Source: Curtobacterium sp. ISL-83 (GTDB lineage Bacteria; Actinomycetota; Actinomycetes; Actinomycetales; Microbacteriaceae). From it: a stretch of DNA of 64,000 nt. Below are positions 42,663-52,276 of this stretch, piece by piece. The stretch is taken from assembly GCF_018613895.1 (NCBI RefSeq), contig NZ_JAGGPH010000006.1, forward strand, positions 1-64,000. The letters are read 5' to 3'. How positions within the stretch are numbered: the first letter of the stretch is position 1; each line of letters opens with the position of its first letter. The notes beneath the pieces are model-generated. The model did not search any database and had not been told where the DNA came from. It saw only the letters and a program-made list of their open reading frames with translations. Both the position numbers and the translations under genes were made by a program.

Positions 42663-43108
42663 CCCCGGAATGACGTTGGTCTGCTCGAGGAGCGACGTGA
42701 GGTGATGCGGCATGAAGTTGCTCACCCCGATCGCCCGGACCTTTCCGTCCGCGTACAGCTGCTCTAGAGCTTTGTACGTGTGCACTGTCTTGTCGAACTG
42801 GTCCGGGATCGGCTGGCGGAGGATGAAGACGTCGAGTGTGTCCACTCCGATTTTTTCGGGCGGACTTGTCGAACGCGTGCAGGGTCTCGTCGTAGCCATA
42901 GTCCGAGGGGAACACCTAAGTCTCGATGACGATGTCGTCACGTGCGACACCGAAAGCGCGGATAGCTTCCCCGACCTGCTGTTCGTTGCCGTAGGCGACG
43001 GCGGTGTGGATGTGTCGGTAGCTGACATCGAGGGCGGCGCGCACGGCGTCGATGGTTTCGTCCGGAGCGCTCTGGAAGACGCCGAATCCGATGGGCGGAA
43101 CCCACTGC
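42663..43108 (-). pseudogene. aldo/keto reductase pseudogene
   Basis: Read leftward, PPIGFGVFQSAPDETIDAVR, then SYRHIHTAVAYGNEQQVGEA and DDIVIET match the intact reductase at 52723. The next codon, which should be the catalytic Lys (AAG), is TAG (42916-42918). After DYGYDETLHAFDKSA a run of six As (42851-42856 as T on the plus strand) shifts the frame; the match resumes as VDTLDVFILRQPIPDQFDKT and ends at SLLEQTNVIPG. The last third is missing. So it carries a nonsense codon, a frameshift and a truncation. Confidence 0.8.
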
Positions 43109-43238
43109 GGGTGGGGGCGACCGCGCAGTCACGGTTCATGCCGGGAGCGTTGCCGCTCAGCGGGCACCCGCCCCACTGGGTGGACCGCCACAGCCAGCCA
43201 CAGCGGGCTCGGAAATCGACCCACCCGTGGGCACTGAA

Positions 43239-44177
43239 TCAGTCGCGCGTTTCTGAGGCCGGCAACTCGGCCACCTCGCTTGAAGCAACTTGGGTGTCGG
43301 CCGATGCCGCGGTGGGTGCAGCACTCCAGCTGGCCAGCAGAGCAAGCGCGTCTGCACCACGGGTGTTCGGTTCTGGGAAGTAAATGAAGATTGTCTGATC
43401 CTCATCGCCCGGTAGAGCGAGCCCTTGCCAGTTCAGCTCCAGGTCTCCAACCACTGGGTGCTGGAAGCGCTTGACGCCGTAGGAGGAACTCACCACACGC
43501 TGGTCGGCCCACCAGGTGCGGAACTGCTCGCTCTTGACGGCGAGCTCACCAACGAGATCCAGAATGCCGCGGTCGTCGGGATGTTTGCCGGCGTCTAGGC
43601 GCAGCGCGGCAACCATCTCGGAGGCCACTGTTTCCCAGTCTGCGAACAGCGGCGCGGCGGCCGGGTCGAGGATCAGCCAGCGAATGTAGTTGCGATGCTG
43701 CGTCGGCATGGCGTTGAAGTCAGTGAGCAGCGCACGCGCAAGCGCGTTCGTTGCCAGCACGGCGTGGCCCCGGCCCGTGATGAGCGCGGCATGGGCCGTC
43801 CAAGAATCGATGAGCTGTTGGTTGGCCCACCGCACCCGCTGTACCGGCGGCGCCCCGTCGGAGGCAGTGGGAAGTCGGATGAGGTCAAACAGGTGCTCCC
43901 GAGCTGCGTCGTCCATCCGAAGAGCGCGAGCTATAGCATTCACGACCCCATCCGACGGCGTGAACTTCCGACCCTGCTCGAGCCGCGTGTAATAGTCGGT
44001 GCTCACTCCAGCCAGCCGGGCTACCTCCTCGCGCCGCAACCCCGGCACGCGACGCGGCACCGCATCCGGAACCAGCCCCACGTCCTCGGGTCGCAGCCGT
44101 TCACGCTGCGCGCGCAAGAAGGCGCTCAGTTCGGCATGCGGCGAAACGCCGGAGGAGAATCGGTTCATTTCGGCCAT
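43239..44177 (-). CDS. XRE regulator with MmyB-type ligand domain
   Basis: A 312-residue regulator. The XRE helix-turn-helix covers residues ~40-90: RRVPGLRREEVARLAGVSTD, then YYTRLEQGR. The rest matches the MmyB-like domain (ALITGRGHAVLATNALARAL, IRWLILDPAAAPLFADW, VGELAVKSEQFRTWWADQRV, GVKRFQHPVVGDLELNW). Such proteins often control adjacent oxidoreductase genes. It is divergent from the SDR gene at 44321, with ~140 bases between. It is one of three relatives in this window (also 53670 and 56009). Confidence 0.85.
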   Translation of the reverse strand: MAEMNRFSSGVSPHAELSAFLRAQRERLRPEDVGLVPDAVPRRVPGLRREEVARLAGVSTDYYTRLEQGRKFTPSDGVVNAIARALRMDDAAREHLFDLIRLPTASDGAPPVQRVRWANQQLIDSWTAHAALITGRGHAVLATNALARALLTDFNAMPTQHRNYIRWLILDPAAAPLFADWETVASEMVAALRLDAGKHPDDRGILDLVGELAVKSEQFRTWWADQRVVSSSYGVKRFQHPVVGDLELNWQGLALPGDEDQTIFIYFPEPNTRGADALALLASWSAAPTAASADTQVASSEVAELPASETRD

Positions 44178-44320
44178 TCTTCCACGTGGACGCCGCCATC
44201 GGGGGTGACTAAGGGGGCCTGCCAGACCTAGGCGAAGCTGGCCCCCGCTCGGCCCTCGTTTTCGGCTGCAGCTGGGCCTTAACTGGTGTCACCTGTCCCA
44301 ATTCGAGAAAGAGGCAAGCG

Positions 44321-45157
44321 ATGAGCGTGTGGTTCATAACGGGAGCTGGCCGTGGTCTTGGAGCGGCAATGACCCGAGCAGCGCTGGATGCAGGGCACCA
44401 GGTTGCGGCCACGGCGCGCGACCTCGACAAGGTCCGCCAGGCGTTCCCTGATGCCGGCGACGCACTGTTGGCTGTGGAACTCGACGTCACGAACGGCGAG
44501 CAGATCGCCGCCGCCGTGTCCGCCACTGTCGAGCGGTTCGGTGGAATCGATGTGCTGGTGAACAACGCCGGCCGTGGACACCAGGGCGCGCTCGAGGAGC
44601 TGACCGACGAGGAGATCCAGGCGATCTACGCGGTCAACGTGTTCGGACTGGTCGCCGTCACTCGTGCCGTTCTGCCCGTCCTGCGCGCCAAGGGCGCGGG
44701 AACGATCGTGAACGTGTCCTCCTACGGCGGCTTCCAGGGCGTGCCCGGCTTCGGCGCGTACACCTCGTCGAAGTTCGCAGTGGAAGGATTCACCGAGGCG
44801 CTGCGCGGCGAGGTCGCCGAGCTCGGCATCGCCGCGGGCGTGGTGGAGCCCGGTGACTTCCGGACCGACTTCCTCGACGGCACGAGCCTCACGGCTTCAG
44901 CGCCGCTGGCCGCCTACGACGCCACCGTTGTCGCGCAGATGCGCGGACTTTCCGGAGCCGCCAATCATCAGCAGCCGGGAGACCCCGCTAAGGCCGCCCG
45001 GATCGTCGTCGAGGCCGTGGAGTCCGGCGCATTCCCGGAGCGGCTGTTCGTCGGCATCGAGGCGATCGACACGGTCAGCGCCAAGCTCGACCGCGTCCGC
45101 GGCGAGGTCGAGCGACAGCGGACCGTCGCCTCATCCACCGCCATCGCCGAGCACTAG
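44321..45157 (+). CDS. short-chain dehydrogenase/reductase
   Basis: A 278-residue classical SDR. TGAGRGLG (7-14) binds the cofactor, NNAG is at 81-84, S133 or S134 and Y147-x3-K151 form the active site. The C-terminus is the longer form seen in SDRs acting on bulky substrates. The Arg and the sequence after strand beta-2 (ATARDLDKV) suggest NADPH. It is followed after 46 bases by an aldo/keto reductase gene and is divergent from an MmyB-type regulator, which probably controls it. Confidence 0.85.
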   Translation: MSVWFITGAGRGLGAAMTRAALDAGHQVAATARDLDKVRQAFPDAGDALLAVELDVTNGEQIAAAVSATVERFGGIDVLVNNAGRGHQGALEELTDEEIQAIYAVNVFGLVAVTRAVLPVLRAKGAGTIVNVSSYGGFQGVPGFGAYTSSKFAVEGFTEALRGEVAELGIAAGVVEPGDFRTDFLDGTSLTASAPLAAYDATVVAQMRGLSGAANHQQPGDPAKAARIVVEAVESGAFPERLFVGIEAIDTVSAKLDRVRGEVERQRTVASSTAIAEH

Positions 45158-45203
45158 AACCCCATCGGGGTGACCAGTGCCCCGGAGATGAAACGAGATA
45201 CAC

Positions 45204-46187
45204 ATGAAATACACACGACTCGGAAATTCCGGACTTCAGGTCAGCCGCATCGCGCTCGGGTGCATGAGCTTCGGGACGCCTGGTAAGACATTCGACTGGA
45301 CCCTTGAAGAAAACGACGCGCAGCCGTTCTTCCGCCAGGCCGTCGAACTTGGGATCACGTTCTGGGATACCGCGAACTACTACAGCCTGGGCAATTCGGA
45401 AGAAATTGTCGGGCGCGCCATGCGCGAGTACGCATCAAGGGACCAGATCGTTCTCGCCACGAAGGTTTTCTACCCGATGGGAGACAACCCCGGCGACCGC
45501 GGCCTGTCCCGCAAGGCGATCATGCAGCAGATCGACGCCTCGCTGACACGCCTCGACACGGATTACGTGGATCTGTACCAGATCCACCGCTTCGACCCGA
45601 ACGTGCCGGTCGAGGAGACAATGGAGGCGCTTCACGACGTCGTCAAGGCGGGGAAGGCCCGGTACATCGGCGCGTCTTCCATGTGGGCGTGGCAGTTCGC
45701 CACGCTCCAGCACGTCGCCGAATCCAACGGCTGGACCAAGTTCGTGTCGATGCAGGACCAGTACAGCCTGCTCCAGCGTGAAGAAGAACGTGAGATGTTC
45801 CCGTTGCTGAAGTCCACGGACGTCGGCTCGATCCCGTGGTCGCCTCTCGCGCTCGGCCTGGTCGCACGCCCGTGGGGCTCGACCGGTTCTGCTCGGGGAA
45901 CGACGGCTGACGACCTCGACGAGTACGGGCACGCGCTGTACAACGACACCGATAAGGACGTCATCGACGCCGTGGAGAAGATCGCGAAGGCACGCGGCGT
46001 CTCGATGGCGCAGATCGGTCTGGCATGGGTGATGCACAACCCGGTCGTCACCGCCCCAATCATCGGCGCGACAAAGGAGCACCACCTCACCGACGCAGCC
46101 GCAGCCGTCGACATCGAGCTCACTGATGACGAACTGAAGGCCCTCGAGGAGCACTACACGTTCCGCGAGCCCAGCCACTTCGTCTGA
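45204..46187 (+). CDS. aldo/keto reductase
   Basis: A 327-residue NADPH-dependent reductase of the YajO/PdxI-like type. The catalytic tetrad is D55, Y60, K87 and H128 (WDTANYYSLGNSEEIVG, ATKVFYP, LYQIHR). IGATKEHHL near the end binds the cofactor. The gene lies behind the SDR gene and probably shares its promoter. Substrate unknown. Confidence 0.85.
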   Translation: MKYTRLGNSGLQVSRIALGCMSFGTPGKTFDWTLEENDAQPFFRQAVELGITFWDTANYYSLGNSEEIVGRAMREYASRDQIVLATKVFYPMGDNPGDRGLSRKAIMQQIDASLTRLDTDYVDLYQIHRFDPNVPVEETMEALHDVVKAGKARYIGASSMWAWQFATLQHVAESNGWTKFVSMQDQYSLLQREEEREMFPLLKSTDVGSIPWSPLALGLVARPWGSTGSARGTTADDLDEYGHALYNDTDKDVIDAVEKIAKARGVSMAQIGLAWVMHNPVVTAPIIGATKEHHLTDAAAAVDIELTDDELKALEEHYTFREPSHFV

Positions 46188-46351
46188 CACACCCGTCGCT
46201 GGCGGCTTCCCCGAGCCAACCGGCATCGACGCACTGGGCGCCACGGCGGAGATTGTCGCTGCCCTGATCGATCTCGCCGCAGTCGGGCCTGCCCCTCCGC
46301 GATCGCTGCTCACGCCGGACGCGTCCCGCGTGACGCGCCGGCTCCGCGGCC

Positions 46352-46624
46352 TTGACTCACCCGGGAATCGTGGGCGTCACCCGGGCGACCGCGGCCGAGC
46401 TTGGCCCGAAGGTGCGCGTCAACACCGTCTACCCAGGACCCACGATGACCGAGATGACCACGTCGATCGTGAGCGAGGACGAACTCGAAGCACCGGTACC
46501 GGTCCCGATGGGACGGTGGGGAACCCCCGACGAGGTAGCGAACGTCGTTCTCTTCCTGGCCAGCGACGAGGCCAGCTTCGTCACTGGCGGCGCTTACGCA
46601 GCCGATGGCGGCTGGCTCGGTTGA
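46352..46624 (+). pseudogene. SDR 3' fragment
   Basis: The frame starts within an SDR: GVTRATAAELGPKVRVNTVY, PGPTMTEMT, then GRWGTPDEVANVVLFLASDE and VTGGAYAADGGWLG. This is the last ~90 residues of the fold; the Rossmann N-terminus and active-site Ser/Tyr are absent. A GVTRAT helix follows the point where the YxxxK motif should be. The preceding bases (46197-46350) may hold a second decayed SDR tail. It is a relic. Confidence 0.65.
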
Positions 46625-46743
46625 GGCCGGGGATCGCCTCGTGTTCGGCGTAGCCGGACGGGAACGATGAGTCAGTGCCACGAGTCGCGGACGCCTCAAG
46701 CTTCGAAGACAGCAACAGACTCAAGATGAAGAAGGACACGAAC

Positions 46744-47991
46744 GTGAGTAGCGCAGCCCCCTCGACCGACACCCCGACAGCGAAGACGTCAGCCCACTGG
46801 GTTGGTGTGGGTTCCCTCGGAATCGGGGTCTTCGCGATCGTGATGTCCGAGTACCTCCCCGCGAGTTTGCTCCCTCCGATCGCCGCGGACCTCGGCATCT
46901 CGGTCGGAGCCGCGGGCCAGAGTGTCACCGTCACTGCGGTCGCAGCCGCACTATCGGCCTTGTTCATCTCGGTGGTCCTCCCGCGGACAGATCGGCGTCG
47001 CGTGATGCTCGGGCTCACGCTGCTGGCGGTGATCTCCGACGTGGTCGTTGGCTTGGCGCCGAACCTCGCGGTCGTGCTGGCGTCACGTTTCCTTTTGGGC
47101 ATCGCGCTCGGAGGGTTCTGGGCGATGGCGACGGCGATGGCGGCCAGCTTGGTGCCGGAGGGGTACCTCGGCCGAGCGTTGACCGTCATCAACATCGGTG
47201 TGTCGGTCGCTACGGTCGGCGCTGTCCCGCTTGGTGCGTGGCTGGGCGACGTGTGGGGGTGGCGGGCCGTGTTCCTGCTTGGTGCCGGCCTGGCCGCGGT
47301 GGCATTGATCGTCCAGGCGGTCACGCTTCCACACGTCGCTGCTGCTTCCGGCTCCGGGCTCCGCGCGCTCGGATCGACGCTTCGCTCGCGAGTCGTCATC
47401 ATCTTGCTGTTCGCGGTCCTCCTGGTCTTCAGCGGCCACTTCAGCGGCTTCACGTACATCCGGCCGATCTCCGCGAGCTTGTCCAACATCGACACCGCGG
47501 GCCTGGCGCTCTTGCTGTTGGTGTTCGGCATCGCGAACTTCCTCGGTACTGCGGTCGGGGGCACCCTGGCTGACCGCGCTCTGCGAGTGACCGTCTTCCT
47601 GTTCCCCGCCCTCGCCGGAATCGGGATGTTCGTCATGCTCACCACCGGCGGATCCACGGTCGGTCTGTATGTTGCAGCAGCACTCTGGGGCTTCGGTTTC
47701 GGAGGAGTACCGACCGCAGCATTGACGTGGGGCGCGAAGCTCGAACCAACTCGCCTCGAGCAGATTGGCGGGCTCATCATCACGGTCTGCAACATCGGGG
47801 TAGCCGTGGGCGCGATCCTCGGCGGCATCATCGTCGACGGAGTCTCACCGAGCGCATCGCTCGTCTTCGGGGGACTCGCTGCACTGGCCGGCGCAGTGCT
47901 CCTCGTGAGTTTGCGCCAGCATCCCGCGGCCTCCCGACCGGAGGAATACGCCTCCGCTCCAGACACGACGGAAAGGGCGAACACCGCGTGA
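46744..47991 (+). CDS. MFS efflux transporter, NepI-like
   Basis: A 415-residue, 12-helix protein. VFAIVMSEYLPASLLPPIAA, then GQSVTVTAVAAALSALF, TDRRRVM and LGIALGGFWAMATAMAASLV match purine-ribonucleoside efflux proteins of the NepI type and related sugar exporters. The GTG at 46744 is chosen because GAAGGA lies seven bases upstream; the frame opens at 46675. Its TGA overlaps the GTG of the monooxygenase gene, so the two are coupled. Substrate not certain. Confidence 0.75.
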   Translation: MSSAAPSTDTPTAKTSAHWVGVGSLGIGVFAIVMSEYLPASLLPPIAADLGISVGAAGQSVTVTAVAAALSALFISVVLPRTDRRRVMLGLTLLAVISDVVVGLAPNLAVVLASRFLLGIALGGFWAMATAMAASLVPEGYLGRALTVINIGVSVATVGAVPLGAWLGDVWGWRAVFLLGAGLAAVALIVQAVTLPHVAAASGSGLRALGSTLRSRVVIILLFAVLLVFSGHFSGFTYIRPISASLSNIDTAGLALLLLVFGIANFLGTAVGGTLADRALRVTVFLFPALAGIGMFVMLTTGGSTVGLYVAAALWGFGFGGVPTAALTWGAKLEPTRLEQIGGLIITVCNIGVAVGAILGGIIVDGVSPSASLVFGGLAALAGAVLLVSLRQHPAASRPEEYASAPDTTERANTA

Positions 47992-49100
47992 TTTCTCACC
48001 AACCGACCCCGTCGAGCTTCACACCCGTTCACCGCAGTCAGCTCCAGGCAGTCATCGTCGGCGGGTCCCTCGCTGGCCTCGTCAGCGCGCTCGCGCTCGC
48101 CCGTCAGGACATCGGCGTCACCGTGCTCGAGCGTTCGAACCCGACCCCGCGTCTCGGAGGTGGTCTCGGCGTCGACGGAGCACTCCTTGCACGAGTCACT
48201 GGGGTCACCCGATTCGTCGGCAACTCCCCGCTCTCTGCGATCGCCGCGCCCTGGACGGCTGTGCGCGAAGCGCTGCGTGAAGCGGCAGAGTCGGACCCTC
48301 GGATCGAGCTGCACCACGATCTCCACGTGAGCAACGTGGGGCAAGACGCGCAGCACGCCTGGGCTGAATCCGAGGACGGCAGGCGTTTCGCCGGGGACCT
48401 GCTTCTGGGAGCCGACGGGCATCGAAGTTTGCTTCGTCAACACGTCGCCCCTGAACGCCCGAACGCCGACTACGCCGGCTACGTCATCTGGCTCGGCATG
48501 GTCGACGAGGCCGACCTCCCGGACCACGGCAACCGTCCCACCTCCTGGGACATGCTCGACGCAGACGGCGACATCCTCTTCGGGATCCCAGTCCCCGGGC
48601 CAGACGCGTCGACCGATCCGGGGCGAGGGCGGATCGGGTGGGCCTGGTACGACGCGAGACGCAACGACCTCCTGCGCCAGACCGGGGCAGTAGTCGACGG
48701 AGTGGTGCAGCACTCCGTCCGCGCACGGGACCTGCCCGACGAGACGTTGGCAGAGCTGGCAAACGAGGCTTCACGATGGCCACAGCCATGGCGCGACGCA
48801 ATCCTCCAAAGCATCGCTCAGCGTGACGTGCTTGGCACCCCGATCGCCGAATATGTCCCGGTCCGCCTCATCTCTGGACGCTTCGCGCTCGTCGGAAACG
48901 CTGCGCACGTGCCGACACCCATGACAGGGCAAGGGTTCGACGCCTCGGTCCTCGACGCGGAGGCCCTCGGTCGGGAGCTGCGGCATGCTGGCAGGGACGA
49001 CGTCCCATCGCGACTCCAACGCTACGAACGGGTTCGCCTCGATGACGTGCAACGACTCGTTCGCGGAGGACAACGATTCAGCCGGGCATTCGCCGGCTGA
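47988..49100 (+). CDS. FAD-dependent monooxygenase, PHBH type
   Basis: A 370-residue flavoprotein. GGSLAG (25-30) is the dinucleotide-binding turn, LLLGADGHRSLLR the GADG motif, and GNAAHVPTPMTGQG the second FAD motif. In this last motif the usual Asp (GDAAH) is Asn, which is unusual because the Asp contacts the ribityl chain of FAD. The GTG start overlaps the transporter stop. A role in aromatic or polycyclic substrate hydroxylation is usual for the family; the substrate is unknown. Confidence 0.8.
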   Translation: MISHQPTPSSFTPVHRSQLQAVIVGGSLAGLVSALALARQDIGVTVLERSNPTPRLGGGLGVDGALLARVTGVTRFVGNSPLSAIAAPWTAVREALREAAESDPRIELHHDLHVSNVGQDAQHAWAESEDGRRFAGDLLLGADGHRSLLRQHVAPERPNADYAGYVIWLGMVDEADLPDHGNRPTSWDMLDADGDILFGIPVPGPDASTDPGRGRIGWAWYDARRNDLLRQTGAVVDGVVQHSVRARDLPDETLAELANEASRWPQPWRDAILQSIAQRDVLGTPIAEYVPVRLISGRFALVGNAAHVPTPMTGQGFDASVLDAEALGRELRHAGRDDVPSRLQRYERVRLDDVQRLVRGGQRFSRAFAG

Positions 49101-49189
49101 CATCACCGAACACATCCGACGAAGTCGACCAAAACAATCGAAAACGCGTGGGTGTTTCCCACGCGTGACCACCGGAAGCAGAGGAAACC

Positions 49190-49597
49190 ATGAACATCGA
49201 ACCCGCCGTCCCCACCACCAAGAACCCCGCCGCCCAGTTCGCCGGCGACGTGTGGCTTGACCCGATCGCCCTGCCGCACGAGGACAGCCAGCACATGGTT
49301 GTCGCCACCGTGCGCTTCGCGCCCGGCGCGCGCACCGCCTGGCACTCGCACGAGAAGGGCCAGTACCTCCGCGTCACGCAGGGCGTCGGCCGGTTCGGCG
49401 GCCGTGACGGACAGATCATTGAGGTCCACCCGGGCCAGACGATCTACACCCCGCCGGGTGAAGAGCACTGGCATGCTGCCGCGCCGGGCGTCTTCATGGA
49501 GCACATCGCGATGCTCGAGAACGGTGACGACCCCGCCACGACCACCACCTGGCTCGAGCACATCACCGACGACGACTACAACGGCACCAACAAGTAA
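49190..49597 (+). CDS. cupin protein, (R)-hydroxynitrile-lyase-like
   Basis: A 135-residue single cupin. Metal ligands H52 and H54 (WHSHEKGQ), Q58 and H93 or H95 (EEHWH) follow the arrangement known from the manganese cupin hydroxynitrile lyase of Granulicella, and many homologues of unknown role share it. PGQTIYTPPGEEHWH is the second cupin motif. It lies 89 bases after the monooxygenase gene. Most members of this family probably act on other substrates, so the activity is uncertain. Confidence 0.75.
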   Translation: MNIEPAVPTTKNPAAQFAGDVWLDPIALPHEDSQHMVVATVRFAPGARTAWHSHEKGQYLRVTQGVGRFGGRDGQIIEVHPGQTIYTPPGEEHWHAAAPGVFMEHIAMLENGDDPATTTTWLEHITDDDYNGTNK

Positions 49598-49721
49598 CCC
49601 TTGCTCCTCGCCAGGGCCGAGTATCCCAAGGCTGGTTCTCACAGCACCATGCAGAGCCGTGGAGGTTCGAGTTGTGTCACGGTGGTGAGCCACCTGGCTC
49701 GCAACCTCGTGAGGAACCGTC

Positions 49722-51302
49722 GTGCTTGGTCTTGAGATCGTCGTCGTGCTCGGAACGGCCGTGCTCGTGTGCAGCGGGCTCGCGCGTCGGTTCCGGCTCG
49801 CCCCGCCGATCCTGCTCCTCACGAGCGGCATCTTGCTCGGTTTCGTTCCGGCGCTCCGCGCGATGCAGCTTCCACCCGAGGTGGTGCTGTTCCTCTTCCT
49901 TCCGGTCCTGCTCTTCTGGGAGAGTCTGACCACGTCCCTGCGTGAGATCAGGGCAAACCTCCGAGGCATCGTCCTCACCAGCACCGTGCTTGTCGCCGTG
50001 ACCGCTGCTGCTGTCGCGTTCGTCGCGCACTTGCTCGGGATGCCATGGGGACCCGCCTGGGTTCTCGGCGCTGCGGTGGCCCCGACAGATGCGACCGCCG
50101 TCGGATCCTTCACCAGAGATCTCCCACGACGCACCGTGACCACCCTGCGTGCGGAAAGCCTGGTGAACGACGGCACCGCCCTCGTGATCTACGGCCTCGC
50201 GGTTGCAGTGGTAGCCGGGAACGACAACGCAACTCCCGTGCGCATCGGATGGCTCGTGGTCCTTGCCTACGGAGGAGGAGCGCTCATCGGCTTCGTCCTT
50301 GCCTGGGTTGTCAGAAAGCTACGGAACCGCATCGACGATCCGCTGCAGGAGACCGTCCTCACGATCCTCACCCCCTTCGTTGCGTACCTGGTCGCTGAGT
50401 CCGTCGGGTCCTCCGGCGTCCTCGCAGTCGTGATCTCCGGTCTCGCTCTCAGTCAGGTCGCACCCCGTCGCGACCGCGCCGCGGCACGCCGCAAGTCGAA
50501 TGCGTTCTGGAGCTTGTTGACGTTCCTGCTGAACGCCTCACTCTTCGTCCTCGTCGGCCTCCAGCTGCAAAGCGCGGTTCGCGCATTGAACGCCAATGCG
50601 ATCATGAGCGGGCTCGTGTCCGTCGCCATCGTGAGCGTCGCCCTCATCGTCGTCCGCATCGCGTTCCTCTTCCTCGCCGCCTACGCCATCCGTGCCATCG
50701 ACCGCCGCCCCCAGCAGCGACTCCGCCGGATCAGCAACCGTGCGCGCATCCTCAGCGGCCTGTCCGGCTTCCGGGGTGCCGTCTCGCTCGCAGCAGCCCT
50801 CGGCGTCCCCCTCGTGTTGTCTACGGGTGAGAAGTTCCCGGACCGCGACGTGATCGTGTTCATCACCTCGGGCGTCATCGTCGTCACCCTCGTCGTCCAA
50901 GGTCTCCTGCTCCCGACCGTCGTCCGGTGGGCCGCGCTACCGCGCGACTCGGCCGTCTCCGAGGAGCGCCGTCTCGCGGAGTTGACGGCGACGGAACACG
51001 CACTGATCGTCTTGCCGGAGGTCGCCCGCGACTTGCAGGTCGAAGCGGTGGTCGAAGACCGCGCTCGTCGGGCATATGAGGCGCACCTGCGACTCATCCG
51101 GTCCGAGGAGACGGAGGGCGAAGACGAGGAGGTGTGCCGTGACCGTCAGTACCGACTCCTTCGCGCCGAGATCGTCAACCGGAAGCGCGAGGCCGTCGTT
51201 CAGCTTCGCGACGACAAACGCATCGACGACACGGTTCTCCGACAAGTAGAAGCGAACCTCGACATTGAGGAGATTCGCCTGCTCCCTCGAGAGACCGACT
51301 AG
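49722..51302 (+). CDS. Na+/H+ antiporter, CPA1 family
   Basis: A 526-residue membrane protein with about 12 helices and a ~115-residue charged cytoplasmic tail. AVAPTDATAVGSF contains D123 and ESLVNDGTALVIYG contains N149-D150, the ion-binding pair of CPA1 antiporters. GFRGAVSLAAALGVPL matches a late conserved helix. The tail is helical and acidic/basic (RLIRSEETEGEDEEV). It exchanges Na+ or K+ for protons. GTG 49722 follows GTGAGGAACC. Its presence in an oxidoreductase island may be incidental. Confidence 0.85.
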   Translation: MLGLEIVVVLGTAVLVCSGLARRFRLAPPILLLTSGILLGFVPALRAMQLPPEVVLFLFLPVLLFWESLTTSLREIRANLRGIVLTSTVLVAVTAAAVAFVAHLLGMPWGPAWVLGAAVAPTDATAVGSFTRDLPRRTVTTLRAESLVNDGTALVIYGLAVAVVAGNDNATPVRIGWLVVLAYGGGALIGFVLAWVVRKLRNRIDDPLQETVLTILTPFVAYLVAESVGSSGVLAVVISGLALSQVAPRRDRAAARRKSNAFWSLLTFLLNASLFVLVGLQLQSAVRALNANAIMSGLVSVAIVSVALIVVRIAFLFLAAYAIRAIDRRPQQRLRRISNRARILSGLSGFRGAVSLAAALGVPLVLSTGEKFPDRDVIVFITSGVIVVTLVVQGLLLPTVVRWAALPRDSAVSEERRLAELTATEHALIVLPEVARDLQVEAVVEDRARRAYEAHLRLIRSEETEGEDEEVCRDRQYRLLRAEIVNRKREAVVQLRDDKRIDDTVLRQVEANLDIEEIRLLPRETD

Positions 51303-51408
51303 CCAAGACGGAAGCCGACCGCACACTGACTGCCGGTCGCCGGTCCCCTTCCACCCTGGGGAAGGAACGCGGACCCCGCACCAGGGACACGTTTGAAAGA
51401 GAGAAACC

Positions 51409-52062
51409 ATGACACTCGGTACCGCAATCGTCGTCGGCGTCGGCCCGGGCCTCGGACTTGCGCTCGCACGCACGTTCCACGATGCCGGCCACCCCGTCGC
51501 CATCCTCGGCCGCAACGAGGAACGCCTCGGCGGATTCGCGTCGACGCTCGCGGGCGGCGAACCTGTGCGCGCCTACGCCGTAGACGTCGCAGACCGGGAA
51601 TCGCTGCGAACGACGATCGAGCAGGCCGTCACGGACCTCGGCGCACCGGAGGTGCTGCTCTATAACGCTGCAGTCCTCCGCACCGACAGTCCCACCGACG
51701 GTGACGACGCCGGTTGGGTGCACTCCTTCGAGGTCAACGTCCTCGGCGCGAAGGTCGCTGCAGAATCAGTCTTGAGCGCACTGCAGGGCCCGGGCAGTCT
51801 GCTCTTCACCGGGGGTGGTCTCGGAACCGCGCCGTCGCCGCAGTACGCATCACTGTCCGTCGGTAAGGCAGGGCTCCGCGCGTACGTGCACACGCTCGCC
51901 GCCGAACAGGCGGAAAAGGGCGTGCACGCAACGGTGGTCTCGATCGGTGGGGTTATCGACGGGGGCGAGGATCGTCTCTCGTCGTCTGTGCTTGCGCAGG
52001 CATATCTCGAACTGCACCGGCAAGACACATCGGACTGGACGCCAGAACTCGTCCGCGACTAG
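51409..52062 (+). CDS. atypical SDR-family protein
   Basis: A 217-residue Rossmann protein: GVGPGLG (10-16) replaces the usual TG-x3-G-x-G turn but keeps the glycine pattern, and LGRNEERL follows strand 2. The NNAG motif reads YNAAV. The active-site tyrosine is not in place: K153 is preceded four residues earlier by L149 (YASLSVGK), so the YxxxK motif is lost. It may bind a nucleotide without normal SDR catalysis. A GAAAGAGAGAAACC element precedes the ATG. Confidence 0.75.
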   Translation: MTLGTAIVVGVGPGLGLALARTFHDAGHPVAILGRNEERLGGFASTLAGGEPVRAYAVDVADRESLRTTIEQAVTDLGAPEVLLYNAAVLRTDSPTDGDDAGWVHSFEVNVLGAKVAAESVLSALQGPGSLLFTGGGLGTAPSPQYASLSVGKAGLRAYVHTLAAEQAEKGVHATVVSIGGVIDGGEDRLSSSVLAQAYLELHRQDTSDWTPELVRD

Positions 52063-52276
52063 GCAGACGCCGACACGCCGCCGTCGGAGACGCTCGCGAC
52101 GGACGCGGCCCCGCGGCTGGGTCTGGCAGACATAGTCACGGCTGTGCCTTCTCCGCAGGAACCCGCCTCCGTAGCCTCGAATCGGGGTTCGACCAACCGA
52201 GCGGCCTCCCAAGCAAATGACGACATCCCCTCCTCGATGTCCCCGCGCTCGATGCGACAAGGAACGAAGGATGAAC

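Noticed and set aside
46581..48713. 710-codon open frame on the minus strand
   Set aside because: It is antisense to the MFS and monooxygenase genes, whose domains and overlapping start/stop are clear. Its Ser/Pro/Arg/Thr-rich sequence is typical of a GC-rich shadow frame.
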